This document shows positions 1-8,156 of a DNA stretch of 33,493 nucleotides, piece by piece. Under the pieces are notes generated by a model, which saw only the letters and a list, made by a program, of their open reading frames with translations, made no database searches and was not told where the DNA came from. Origin of the DNA: Octadecabacter sp. Its GTDB lineage: Bacteria > Pseudomonadota > Alphaproteobacteria > Rhodobacterales > Rhodobacteraceae. Numbering within the stretch: position 1 is the stretch's first letter; each line of letters starts with the position of its first letter. The stretch covers positions 1 to 33,493 of the forward strand of contig JAGGNB010000108.1 in assembly GCA_017886375.1 (NCBI GenBank), in the 5' to 3' direction. Both the position numbers and the translations under genes were made by a program.

Positions 1-376
1 GCAAGGCAGCCTTGAAACTCCTCAGGAAGACCATGAAACGCCATGGTCGCGCACATGTCTTCGTCGCCGACAAGCTACGTACCTACGGCGCGGCGATGAA
101 GAAGATCGGCAACCTTGATCGACAAGAAACTGGCCGTTGGCTCAACAATCGATCCGAGAATTCACACCAGCCATTCAGACGAAGAGAGCGGGCCATGCAT
201 CGATTTAGGCGGATGCGAAGTTTTCAGAAATTCACATCCGTCCATGCCTCAGTCCACACCCATTTCAACGCGGGCGCCATCTCAACAGCCGATCAAATTT
301 CAATCTGAACCGCGTCGCCGCCCTAGCCGAGTGGCGCGGCCTCTGCGCAGCCTTAGAGATTGAGGTCGCTGGATAA
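1..376 (+). pseudogene. IS6-family transposase, C-terminal part, frameshifted
   Basis: The reading frame open at the left edge encodes the end of an IS6-type DDE transposase: the segment ETGRWLNNRSENSHQPFRRR followed by ERAMHRFRRMRS is typical of the family's C-terminal third, with the last catalytic glutamate in the NRSENSH motif. After HFN (near 275) the frame is lost. The expected ending (SNFNLNRVAALAEWR and onward) continues in another frame to a TAA at 374-376, which fits a one-base deletion around 272-280. The 5' part lies outside the window. The copy is therefore unlikely to make active transposase. Confidence 0.85.
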
Positions 377-390
377 CTGAGACTGGTTCT

Positions 391-409
391 CATTTGTCTG
401 ACAGCATCC
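391..409 (-). repeat. Right terminal inverted repeat of the IS6 remnant
   Basis: Read on the minus strand from 409 the sequence is GGATGCTGTCAGACAAATG. It shares the core TGTCAGA-CAAAT with GGCTTTGTCAGAACAAAT at 6031, which sits upstream of a second IS6 transposase start. It lies just after the transposase stop, where a right inverted repeat belongs. The boundary at 409 is inferred from this similarity. Confidence 0.5.
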
Positions 410-876
410 TTTCGACTGTTTGGTCTGAATTTCAAGGCGATTTTTGGAATTTTATAGCGGCAAAGGTTGATTGTCGCCAGAAGTCGCTTTGAATGCGCGG
501 GTGCGTTGCGACTTCTGCTGGAGGATATCGAGGGCGTAGGCGATTGGTATGAGTTATTCATTTTGGTTGAATTATTTTCCCAGAAGGAAGGGCGCGCAGC
601 CCGCCCTTTTCCTGATTTGTGAGCGAAAAAAACCGGTTTGTAGCCGATTGGAAGCTTCGCCAAACATGATGTGGTGAAATTGGCCATGATTGGTCGTTTT
701 TGCAGGATACTTCAAAGGTAGAATTGGGGACGTGTGGGGCATAGTTAGCAATGAGTTGCAACGCGCGGCATGCAAGATTCTGTTTTGCCCAATGGCGGCA
801 GAATTGCAGATAGAACAACAGGCGATACCATTGTTAACAGCCCTTCGGTTATGCGCAGTAAGTCCTGCGAGGAACG
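410..876. other. Non-coding stretch between IS6 remnant and formate dehydrogenase operon
   Basis: No convincing gene is seen here, and base composition is less GC-rich than in the flanking genes. Two inverted repeats stand out. CAGAAGTCGC at 478-487 pairs with GCGACTTCTG at 508-517 (10 bp perfect, 20-nt loop). AGGAAGGGCG at 585-594 pairs with CGCCCTTTTCCT at 602-613, with a 2-base bulge, and looks like a terminator. The short open frames here lack family features. The stretch may hold further worn mobile-element DNA plus the upstream control region of the operon. Confidence 0.5.
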
Positions 877-905
877 TTGACCACAAGGAAAATAAGTTTA
901 ACAAT
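877..905 (+). promoter_or_regulatory. Candidate promoter of the formate dehydrogenase operon
   Basis: TTGACC (877-882) is followed after 17 bp by AACAAT (900-905), 26 bp before the ATG at 931. The -35 match is good and the -10 match is weak. GGTAGAG just before the ATG could be the ribosome site. This is a pattern call only. Confidence 0.3.
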
Positions 906-930
906 AGGAAAATAATATAGGGTAGAGTCG

Positions 931-2646
931 ATGGCTTTAGATCAACAAAAGGGCGTCTGGAAATCGGGCAAAGGCAAAGGGCGCCACACGCCCAAAGGCC
1001 GCCAGTTGCAAGATGATGCTTGGGATGATGTCCGCAGCCTTCTGGGCGGCAGTCCGCGCCAGCGCGATCTGCTGATCGAATACCTGCATCTTATCCAAGA
1101 CAAATTTGGTCATCTATCCGCAGCGCACATTCGTGCCTTGGGCGAAGAAATGCGCATTTCGATGGCCGAAATCTATGAGGTCGCGACGTTCTACGCCCAT
1201 TTCGATGTGGTCAAAGAAGGCGAAACGCCGCCCCCTGCGCTGACGATCCGCGTCTGCGATTCATTGTCCTGCGAGCTTGCAGGCGCGCAGCAGCTGAAGG
1301 TCGCGTTGGAAGACGGGCTTGATGCCAAAGACGTCCGCGTGTTGCGCGCGCCTTGCATGGGACGGTGCGACACTGCTCCAGTGCTGGAAATCGGCCACAA
1401 CCATATTGATCATGCGACACCTGAAAAGGTGCTGGCGGCAATCGCAGCACAAGACACCCATGCCCATGTGCCGGATTATGAGGGCTTTGATGCCTACGCC
1501 GCAGATGGCGGCTATGCGACCCTTAAAGACCTGCGTGAAAACGGAAATTGGGAAGACGTTCAGGCAAGAGTCAAGGAATCAGGTCTGCGTGGACTCGGCG
1601 GTGCGGGCTTTCCGTCCGGCACCAAATGGGGTTTCGTGCGCGGCAATGCCGGACCGCGCTATCTGGCCGTCAATGGAGACGAAGGCGAACCCGGCACCTT
1701 CAAAGACCGCTACCACCTCGAACGCACGCCGCACTTGTTCCTTGAAGGCATGTTGATCGCTGCTTGGGCGGTCGAGGCTGAAACCTGTTTTATCTACATG
1801 CGGGATGAATACCCGGCGGTCCTGCAAATCCTTGCAGATGAAATCGCGGCCCTTGAACAGGCTGGCATCGTGCAAAAGGGCTTTATCGATCTGCGTCGAG
1901 GCGCGGGTGCTTATATCTGCGGTGAGGAATCCGCGATGATCGAAAGCATCGAAGGCAAGCGCGGAATGCCGCGCCACCGTCCGCCTTACGTCGCGCAGGT
2001 GGGTGTCTTTAATCGTCCGACATTGGTGCACAATGTTGAAACCTTGCTTTGGGTGGCGCGCGTGTGCCGCGAAGGTCCTGAATGCTTGAACAGCACCGAA
2101 CTCAACGGTCGCAAGGGGCTGCGCAGCTATTCAGTGTCTGGCCGTGTCGCCAATCCCGGTGTCTACCTTTTGCCAGCGGGTTCGACGATCACAGACATCA
2201 TTGACGCCTGTGGAGGCATGGCGGATGGCCATGTCTTTAAGGCCTATCAGCCAGGGGGGCCATCATCGGGACTGCTGCCCGCGTCGATCCATGACGTTCC
2301 GCTTGATTTTGACACGTTGCAGCCTTTGGGCACTTTCATCGGATCTGCTGCTGTGGTCGTGTTGTCGGAGGCCGACAGTGCACGTGGCGCGGCGCTCAAT
2401 ATGTTGCGGTTCTTTGAGGACGAAAGCTGCGGCCAATGCACACCGTGTCGTGTTGGCTGCGAAAAGGCAGTCAAACTGATGCAAGCAGACACTTGGGATC
2501 AGGGTCTGCTTGAGGAATTGAGCACCGCAATGGTGGATGCGTCCATTTGTGGTCTGGGGCAGGCGGCGCCAAACCCGATCCGTATGGTGATGAAGCATTT
2601 CGCGGATGAAGTGAGCGACGGCGCAGACAAGGGATCCGCGACATGA
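931..2646 (+). CDS. fdsB: NAD-dependent formate dehydrogenase, fused gamma/beta subunit (NuoE-NuoF type)
   Basis: This is the 571-aa NADH-side module of a soluble molybdenum formate dehydrogenase, which passes electrons from formate to NAD+. Residues about 30-180 are a NuoE/FdsG-like thioredoxin fold with the [2Fe-2S] ligands C109, C114, C142 and C146. Residues about 195-571 are NuoF/FdsB-like: the FMN/NADH region GLGGAGFPSGTKWGF near 221-235, NGDEGEPGTFKDR at 248-260, and the [4Fe-4S] ligands C500, C503, C506 and C540. In the characterised Rhodobacter capsulatus and Cupriavidus enzymes FdsG and FdsB are separate chains. Here they are one polypeptide. The stop overlaps the start of fdsA (ATGA), so the two are probably translationally coupled. 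Confidence 0.93.
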   Translation: MALDQQKGVWKSGKGKGRHTPKGRQLQDDAWDDVRSLLGGSPRQRDLLIEYLHLIQDKFGHLSAAHIRALGEEMRISMAEIYEVATFYAHFDVVKEGETPPPALTIRVCDSLSCELAGAQQLKVALEDGLDAKDVRVLRAPCMGRCDTAPVLEIGHNHIDHATPEKVLAAIAAQDTHAHVPDYEGFDAYAADGGYATLKDLRENGNWEDVQARVKESGLRGLGGAGFPSGTKWGFVRGNAGPRYLAVNGDEGEPGTFKDRYHLERTPHLFLEGMLIAAWAVEAETCFIYMRDEYPAVLQILADEIAALEQAGIVQKGFIDLRRGAGAYICGEESAMIESIEGKRGMPRHRPPYVAQVGVFNRPTLVHNVETLLWVARVCREGPECLNSTELNGRKGLRSYSVSGRVANPGVYLLPAGSTITDIIDACGGMADGHVFKAYQPGGPSSGLLPASIHDVPLDFDTLQPLGTFIGSAAVVVLSEADSARGAALNMLRFFEDESCGQCTPCRVGCEKAVKLMQADTWDQGLLEELSTAMVDASICGLGQAAPNPIRMVMKHFADEVSDGADKGSAT

Positions 2647-5423
2647 GCGATATGATCAAATTTACGCTGAACGGCGAAACCGTTGAGGCCGAGGCTGGCG
2701 CCACAATCTGGGAGGTCGCGAACGGTCGCGGCCTAAAGATCCCGCATTTGTGCCATAAGCCGCAGCCCGGCTATCGCCCTGACGGTAACTGCCGCGCCTG
2801 TATGGTCGAGATTGAAGGCGAAAGGGTTTTGGCAGCGTCCTGCATTCGCGAACCTTCCGAAGGGATGGTCGTTACAACCAACAACGCCCGCGCCGAAAAC
2901 GCGCGTAAGATGGTTGTTGAGATGCTGTTGGTTGATCAGCCAAAACGTGATGTTGCCCACGATAAATCCAGCCATTTCTGGGATATGGCTGAACTACAGG
3001 GCGTCAGTGAAAGCCGTTTCCCCAAACTCGAAGATGGGCGCATCCCGCTGCTCGATAACAGCCATGTCGCGATGAGTGTGTCTTTGGATGCCTGTATCCA
3101 ATGTGGTCTGTGCGTGCGCGCGTGTCGCGAAGTTCAGGTCAATGATGTGATCGGTATGTCGGGACGTGGTCAAGACAGTTATCCAACGTTCGACCTTGCG
3201 GATCCTATGGGCGATTCCACCTGTGTGGCCTGCGGCGAATGTGTGCAGGCCTGCCCAACGGGGGCTTTGATGCCTGCGACGGTCGTGGATGATGCGCTGG
3301 TCGGTGACAGCGCTGATTTTGACAGTGAGACGGACTCCGTCTGCCCGTTCTGCGGTGTCGGCTGCCAGATCAGCGTGAAAGTCAAAGACGGCAAAGTGAA
3401 ATACGTCGAAGGCATAAATGGTCCTGCGAACGAAGGTCGTTTGTGCGTAAAAGGGCGCTTCGGGTTTGATTATACCCACCACCCCCACCGCCTGACGAAA
3501 CCGATGATCCGCCGTGATGATGCACCCGCTAAAGGCCTGAATGTCGACCCAGGCGATCTGTCCACGCATTTCCGCGAAGCAAGCTGGGACGAAGCGTTGG
3601 ATTTTGCTGCTGGTGGCATGTCAAAACTGGCGCAGGCTCACGGTGGCAAGGCAGTGGCTGGCTTTGGATCCGCCAAATGCACCAACGAAGAAGCCTATCT
3701 GTTCCAAAAGATGATCCGCCAGGGCTTCGGCCATAACAACGTCGATCACTGCACGCGGCTGTGCCATGCGTCGTCTGTGACCGCCTTGATTGAAAACGTC
3801 GGTTCGGGTGCGGTGACGGCGACCTTCAACGAAATTGAAAACGCGGATGTAGCGATCGTGATCGGGGCGAACCCTGTCGAAAACCATCCCGTTGCGGCGA
3901 CCTATTTTAAGCAGTTCACCAAACGCGGTGGCAAATTGATCGTGATGGACCCGCGCGGCGTGGGCTTGCGCCGTTTTGCCAGCCACATGCTGCAATTCCG
4001 TCCTGGTGCGGACGTGTCGATGCTCAACGCGATCATGCATGTGATCGTGGAAGAAGAACTTTACGACAAGCAGTATATCGAAACCTACACCGAAAACTGG
4101 GAGGCAGAGAAAGAGCACCTCAAGGCGTTCAGCCCAGAGAAAATGTCTGGGATTTGCGGTATTGCGCCAGACGTATTGCGCGATGTCGCCCGCACGTTTG
4201 CGGGTGCCAAATCTGCGATGATTTTCTGGGGTATGGGCATTTCCCAGCACATTCACGGCACCGACAATTCGCGCTGTCTGATCTCGCTGGCCTTAATGAC
4301 GGGCCAAATCGGGCGCCCGGGTTCGGGTCTGCACCCGCTGCGTGGACAGAACAACGTTCAGGGTGCGTCTGATGCGGGCCTCGTGCCGATGTTCTTGCCG
4401 GATTATCAAAGCGTGATGGACGACGGTATTCGCAAATCGTTCACCGACGTGTGGGGCAGCGAAGACTTTAGCGCCGAGAAGGGCCTGACCGTCACCGAGA
4501 TCGTGGATGATATTCATGCGGGCAACACCAAGGCAATGTATATCCTTGGTGAAAACCCGGCGATGTCCGACCCTGATGTGGACCACGCCCGCGAGGCATT
4601 TGCCAAACTCGAACATCTTGTGGTGCAGGATATCTTCTTGACGGAAACGGCGAACTACGCAGATGTTTTGTTGCCTGCGTCTACGCTGTTCGAAAAATCG
4701 GGCACCGTCAGCAACACCAACCGACAGGTGCAGATGGTACGCCAAGCTGTGCCTCCCCCTGGTGATGCGCGCGAAGATTGGTGGATCGAAGTAGAGCTTG
4801 CCAAACGCCTTGGCCTTGGGTGGACTTACACCGACCCCAGTGAGATTTTTGCCGAAATGACAGTTAACATGCGGTCATTCGACAACATCACGTGGGACCG
4901 TTTGAAAACAGAGGCAGTTACATATCCATCGCTGTCGCCCACCGACCCCGGGCAGTCTGTTGTGTTCGGTGACGGTTTCCCGCGTCCAGATGGTCGTGCG
5001 AAGTTCACCCCCGCCAGCGTGATCCCACCGGATGAAGTACCGGACGCCGAATTCCCGATGATCATGACCACAGGTCGTCAGTTGGAACATTGGCATACAG
5101 GGTCCATGACCCGTCGTGCGAAGGTTCTTGACGCGGTTGAGCCGGAGGCGAACGCATCGCTGCATCCCAAAACATTGCGCGCAATGGGCGTTGAACCCGG
5201 TGAGATGATCGAACTGACGACGCGGCGCGGTTCCATCACAATCATGGCGCGTGCGGATAGGGCGGTGTCGGAGGATATGGTGTTTGTACCGTTTGCCTAC
5301 GTTGAGGCCGCGGCCAATATTCTGACCAATCCGGCAATCGACCCTTACGGCAAGATCCCCGAATTCAAGTTCGCAGCGGTGCGAGTTGAAAAGGCAAAAG
5401 ACACGATGTTAGTGGCCGAGTAA
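2643..5423 (+). CDS. fdsA: NAD-dependent formate dehydrogenase, catalytic alpha subunit (Mo-bis-MGD)
   Basis: This 926-aa subunit oxidises formate to CO2. Iron-sulfur ligands visible in order: [2Fe-2S] C37, C50, C53, C67; two ferredoxin-type [4Fe-4S] clusters (C151/154/157/161 and C194/197/200/204); and the cluster beside the molybdenum cofactor, C234/237/241/268. The catalytic pair is C374-H375 in TRLCHASS, so it is a cysteine, not a selenocysteine, enzyme. R567 in LRGQNNVQG corresponds to the active-site arginine of the family. The region 96-125, where NuoG-like proteins carry a His-Cys3 cluster, has no cysteine. The ORF starts inside the stop of the upstream subunit, and its own stop sits in a hairpin loop. 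No fdsC or fdsD follows. Confidence 0.95.
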   Translation: MSDMIKFTLNGETVEAEAGATIWEVANGRGLKIPHLCHKPQPGYRPDGNCRACMVEIEGERVLAASCIREPSEGMVVTTNNARAENARKMVVEMLLVDQPKRDVAHDKSSHFWDMAELQGVSESRFPKLEDGRIPLLDNSHVAMSVSLDACIQCGLCVRACREVQVNDVIGMSGRGQDSYPTFDLADPMGDSTCVACGECVQACPTGALMPATVVDDALVGDSADFDSETDSVCPFCGVGCQISVKVKDGKVKYVEGINGPANEGRLCVKGRFGFDYTHHPHRLTKPMIRRDDAPAKGLNVDPGDLSTHFREASWDEALDFAAGGMSKLAQAHGGKAVAGFGSAKCTNEEAYLFQKMIRQGFGHNNVDHCTRLCHASSVTALIENVGSGAVTATFNEIENADVAIVIGANPVENHPVAATYFKQFTKRGGKLIVMDPRGVGLRRFASHMLQFRPGADVSMLNAIMHVIVEEELYDKQYIETYTENWEAEKEHLKAFSPEKMSGICGIAPDVLRDVARTFAGAKSAMIFWGMGISQHIHGTDNSRCLISLALMTGQIGRPGSGLHPLRGQNNVQGASDAGLVPMFLPDYQSVMDDGIRKSFTDVWGSEDFSAEKGLTVTEIVDDIHAGNTKAMYILGENPAMSDPDVDHAREAFAKLEHLVVQDIFLTETANYADVLLPASTLFEKSGTVSNTNRQVQMVRQAVPPPGDAREDWWIEVELAKRLGLGWTYTDPSEIFAEMTVNMRSFDNITWDRLKTEAVTYPSLSPTDPGQSVVFGDGFPRPDGRAKFTPASVIPPDEVPDAEFPMIMTTGRQLEHWHTGSMTRRAKVLDAVEPEANASLHPKTLRAMGVEPGEMIELTTRRGSITIMARADRAVSEDMVFVPFAYVEAAANILTNPAIDPYGKIPEFKFAAVRVEKAKDTMLVAE

Positions 5424-5438
5424 TCGGCCACTAACATC
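5405..5438. terminator. Perfect 15-bp hairpin carrying the fdsA stop codon in its loop
   Basis: GATGTTAGTGGCCGA (5405-5419) pairs without mismatch with 5424-5438 across the 4-nt loop GTAA, a GNRA-type tetraloop. The TAA of fdsA is in that loop. There is no strong T-run on either side, so intrinsic termination is not certain. It lies between converging genes and could act for both strands or protect mRNA 3' ends. Confidence 0.7.
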
Positions 5439-5443
5439 TCACT

Positions 5444-5950
5444 TCAGTCGGTTGCAGTGGCGCGTTTGCACCAGTCATCGATTTGGTCGACAGATACGGC
5501 GTGGGCCATGCCGCCCGCCCAGTTTTCAAGGTCGGCCAGATAGCCGTCGCGCACACCAATTAGGGTCGGGATGTCCCGAACAAGGGCGGCGCTGATTGCG
5601 GTCCGGAATCCACGGCCCTCAGCCTCTTGGCGGCCAAATTTGTTGACTATCAGCAAATCGGGAGGCTTAGGTGCGTTCAGGCTTGCCTCGACCTCTCCCA
5701 CAGCGTCCTCAAGGGCTTGGGGGTCAAGGCGACAGCCCGATGCATGTACGCCGAGGGACTGGCTGATGCGAATGGTGCGCGTGCCGGTTAAAATTTTGAG
5801 GTCCATGTCGCAGGATGTGTCGGCTTCATCCGGCAGATTGCGCTGCACCGCACCCGCGACGCGAACGCCACGACCCGCAAGATCTTCGGCAAGCGCGTAA
5901 AGCAGATCGTCGATTTTTCCACGTCCCTGAATGTTCACGTAGCCTAACAT
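5444..5950 (-). CDS. DUF2478 family protein (NTPase-like, linked to molybdenum genes)
   Basis: The 168-aa protein matches the DUF2478 pattern: an N-terminal strand and loop resembling a degenerate P-loop (GYVNIQGRGKIDDLL), GVRVAGAVQRNLP, and the strongly conserved LLIVNKFGRQEAEGRGFR segment in the middle, ending with IPTLIGVRD. Family members are often found beside molybdate transport or molybdenum-enzyme genes; their biochemical role is unknown. Here it converges on fdsA, the only molybdenum enzyme in the window, which fits a support role in cofactor supply. That role is inference from context. Confidence 0.75.
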   Translation of the reverse strand: MLGYVNIQGRGKIDDLLYALAEDLAGRGVRVAGAVQRNLPDEADTSCDMDLKILTGTRTIRISQSLGVHASGCRLDPQALEDAVGEVEASLNAPKPPDLLIVNKFGRQEAEGRGFRTAISAALVRDIPTLIGVRDGYLADLENWAGGMAHAVSVDQIDDWCKRATATD

Positions 5951-6030
5951 TGCGATCTCTTTTTTAACGGTTTGGATATTCTATCAAAGTAAGCGCGCGC
6001 ATAAAAGGGTTGCCATGATCCTGCCCAATC

Positions 6031-6280
6031 GGCTTTGTCAGAACAAATCTGCTTGAGGCGGGCCGGGCGGCTTCGTAGCCTTCGCTGATGACGAAAACAG
6101 ACTCCTTCAAGCACTATCACAGCAGCCCCGAGATCATCCGCCTGGCGGTCATGATGTACGTTCGATTTCCACTTTCGCTCCGCAATGTCGAGGACTTGCT
6201 GCATGAGCGCGGGTTCGACATCAGCCACGAAACTTTGCGGTACTGGTGGAATAGATTTGGCCCGATGTTTGCTGATGAAA
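6031..6280 (+). mobile_element. IS6-family element, left end with truncated transposase
   Basis: The left inverted repeat starts at 6031 (GGCTTTGTCAGAACAAAT). The transposase begins at ATG 6088 and shows the family's N-terminus: MTKTDSFKHY, then EIIRLAVMMYVRFPLSLRNV and EDLLHERGFDISHETL with the helix-turn-helix. Homology stops near residue 64 (about 6280), before the first catalytic aspartate. What follows belongs to a different element. The orientation is the same as that of the copy at 1-409. Confidence 0.8.
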
Positions 6281-6295
6281 GACGTTGCCGGTTGC

Positions 6296-6367
6296 CATTC
6301 CATACTGGGACCATCAGGTTCGTTGAACCTGCTTTTCGATAGTACCGGCATCAAGGCTGTGGGCGAA
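6296..6367 (+). pseudogene. IS5-family transposase fragment
   Basis: A 24-codon stretch in the +2 frame reads GPSGSLNLLFDSTGIKAVGE. It matches the block of IS5-group transposases around the first catalytic aspartate (LNLLVDSTGIK). No further homology is seen on either side. It abuts the broken IS6 end, so one insertion or deletion event joined the two. Confidence 0.6.
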
Positions 6368-6593
6368 GTGGTCATGTGTCAATTTGCGAGACACGTGCTC
6401 GATAAAAAGCCTGAAGCTCCTTGACCCGGCTTTGGTCTAGCGCCTCGCAACTAATGATCTCTCGTAGTTGGCAGTTCTACTGCGGTCTTCGTGGTCAATG
6501 GCTTGGATGGTTCGTTGGTCAACCAGCGGTCTCGGATCGCAGCCCGCGCTGCCAACTGGTTGAACCGTCCCTTGTTTGCCGGAGGCAGATTAC
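6368..6593. other. Unassigned sequence, probably further mobile-element debris
   Basis: No recognisable gene. A minus-strand open frame (6451-6639) has no domain I recognise and runs across the junction with the acetyltransferase remnant at about 6593. The position between an IS5 fragment and a cut gene suggests insertion-sequence origin; this is inference. Confidence 0.4.
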
Positions 6594-6764
6594 ATCGTCG
6601 CATGCGACCATATAAGTCGCAGCGGGGGCATCCAGCCACAGGGCGCGCGCGGCGGACTCGGTGATGTCACGGTCTACGGCGTAGGTTTCACCTGCGCGAA
6701 ACACCGGACGCAGCATACCCCAGATCGCGGGCCAATCGGCATAGGTGGCGGGACGGATCTGCAA
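6594..6764 (-). pseudogene. GNAT acetyltransferase, N-terminal fragment
   Basis: From a TTG start (6762-6764), 3 nt after the mrp stop, the frame reads MQIRPATYADWPAIWGMLRP, continues with VFRAGETYAVDRDI, and ends its homology at YMVACDD (residue 57). This is the typical first third of a GNAT N-acetyltransferase. The acetyl-CoA-binding motif that should follow is missing, because mobile-element debris starts at about 6593. It was probably the second gene of an mrp operon. Confidence 0.65.
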
Positions 6765-6767
6765 ACG

Positions 6768-7868
6768 TTAGCTCATGCCGCTGTCGATCAGCCGCTTGGC
6801 GAGGGTCGCATAGGCCTCCGCCATCGGCCCATCGCCTGCCGCAATCGGCGTGCCAGCGTCCCCCGCCAGCCGCGTGTCCAGATCAATCGGGAGTGAGCCA
6901 AGGAACGGCGCGCCAATCGTCTCGGCTTCTGTTTGTACGCCGCCATGGCCGAACAGGTGCGCCTCGTGACCGCACTGCGGACATATATAGGTCGACATGT
7001 TTTCAATCAGCCCGAGGATCGGCGTCTTCAGCGTGTTGAACATATCAATCGCCTTGCGCGCATCGATCAGCGCCACGTCTTGCGGCGTCGACACAACAAT
7101 CGCGCCGGTCAGGTGGGTTTTCTGGCACAGCGTCAGCTGCACATCGCCCGTACCGGGGGGCAAATCCACCAACAAGACATCCAGTTCGCCCCATTCGACC
7201 TGCGTTAACATCTGTTGCAGCGCCCCCATCAGCATCGGGCCACGCCAGACAACTGCTTTATTCGGGTCCATCATCAGGCCAATCGACATCATCGTCACGC
7301 CGTGGGCCTGCAATGGAATAATCGTTTTACCGTCGGGGCTGCTGGGGCGTTTGTTCACACCCATCATCCGCGGCTGGCTAGGGCCGTAGATATCAGCGTC
7401 CAGCAGGCCGACGCGCCGACCTTGTTTGGCCAGCGCCACGGCGAGGTTGCTTGAAACCGTCGATTTACCAACGCCGCCCTTACCAGACCCGATTGCAACA
7501 ATGCGGTCCACACCGGGCACGCCTTCTGGGCCGTCTTGCGCGGTCGGGTGGCGCCCGATGGTCAGGCTTGGTGGTGTTTTGTCGGCAGGCGGGGGCGGCT
7601 GTTTGGCAGGACCCGTGTTTGGGCTGTGCGCGGTGAGCACCACTGAAACCGAGGCCACACCATCCATCTTGGCCACGATCATTTCGGCGGCTTGGCGGAT
7701 CGGTTCCATCCGGCCAGCCATGGCCGCATCGGGGGCTTCAATGACGAAACGCACCTTGTCGTCTGCAATGCTCAACGCGCGGATCATATCGCGCGACACC
7801 AGATCGCCACCGTCGGCCAGACCAATTGTCTTGAGCGCTGCCAGAATCGTCTCGTTTGTTTGTGCCAT
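6768..7868 (-). CDS. mrp: Mrp/ApbC-family iron-sulfur cluster carrier ATPase
   Basis: This is a 366-aa P-loop ATPase of the Mrp/NBP35 group, which holds and transfers [4Fe-4S] clusters to apo-enzymes. Residues 1-85 form the N-terminal DUF59-like (MIP18) domain. The deviant Walker A, GSGKGGVGKST, lies at 127-137, and the cluster-ligand motif CPQCGHEAHLFGHGG lies in the last third. ATG at 7866-7868 is preferred over an in-frame TTG two codons upstream, because AAAAGG lies 10 nt before the ATG. A cluster carrier close to an enzyme with six or more Fe-S clusters is notable, but mrp is a common housekeeping gene. Confidence 0.93.
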   Translation of the reverse strand: MAQTNETILAALKTIGLADGGDLVSRDMIRALSIADDKVRFVIEAPDAAMAGRMEPIRQAAEMIVAKMDGVASVSVVLTAHSPNTGPAKQPPPPADKTPPSLTIGRHPTAQDGPEGVPGVDRIVAIGSGKGGVGKSTVSSNLAVALAKQGRRVGLLDADIYGPSQPRMMGVNKRPSSPDGKTIIPLQAHGVTMMSIGLMMDPNKAVVWRGPMLMGALQQMLTQVEWGELDVLLVDLPPGTGDVQLTLCQKTHLTGAIVVSTPQDVALIDARKAIDMFNTLKTPILGLIENMSTYICPQCGHEAHLFGHGGVQTEAETIGAPFLGSLPIDLDTRLAGDAGTPIAAGDGPMAEAYATLAKRLIDSGMS

Positions 7869-8055
7869 GATCAATCTGCCTTTTCGGACTTAATTTCGCC
7901 GCGTTCTTAGACCGCCTATCGTTCAGACAACAGCGCCGATGTTTTGTGCATTTTGCGGTGTTACCCTGCGTCAAATTTCATGATGGCGCTAACTTAAGCA
8001 ATTTCAAGTCCTTAACCATGCACGTTCTGCATAGCAGCATTGATGAGGCAGGGGA

Positions 8056-8082
8056 TTGTGCAAGTGCAGCATTTCCCTATTT
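8056..8082 (+). promoter_or_regulatory. Candidate stress (RpoH-like) promoter before the DUF1127 gene
   Basis: TTGTGC (8056-8061) and CTATTT (8077-8082) are separated by 15 bp and lie about 75 bp before the DUF1127 start. In Rhodobacter sphaeroides the equivalent DUF1127-CcsR unit is driven by RpoH sigma factors. The match here is by eye and weak. Confidence 0.3.
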
Positions 8083-8156
8083 TGGTTCTCGAAGGCGCAA
8101 TACGGCGCTGGACTTGCAGACCCACAATCAGGGTCAAACCTTGAAAGAGAATAAAC

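Noticed and set aside
265-920. Several overlapping open frames on both strands upstream of the formate dehydrogenase operon
   Set aside because: They have no family features, overlap each other in different frames, and cross the IS6 inverted repeat; the DNA looks non-coding.
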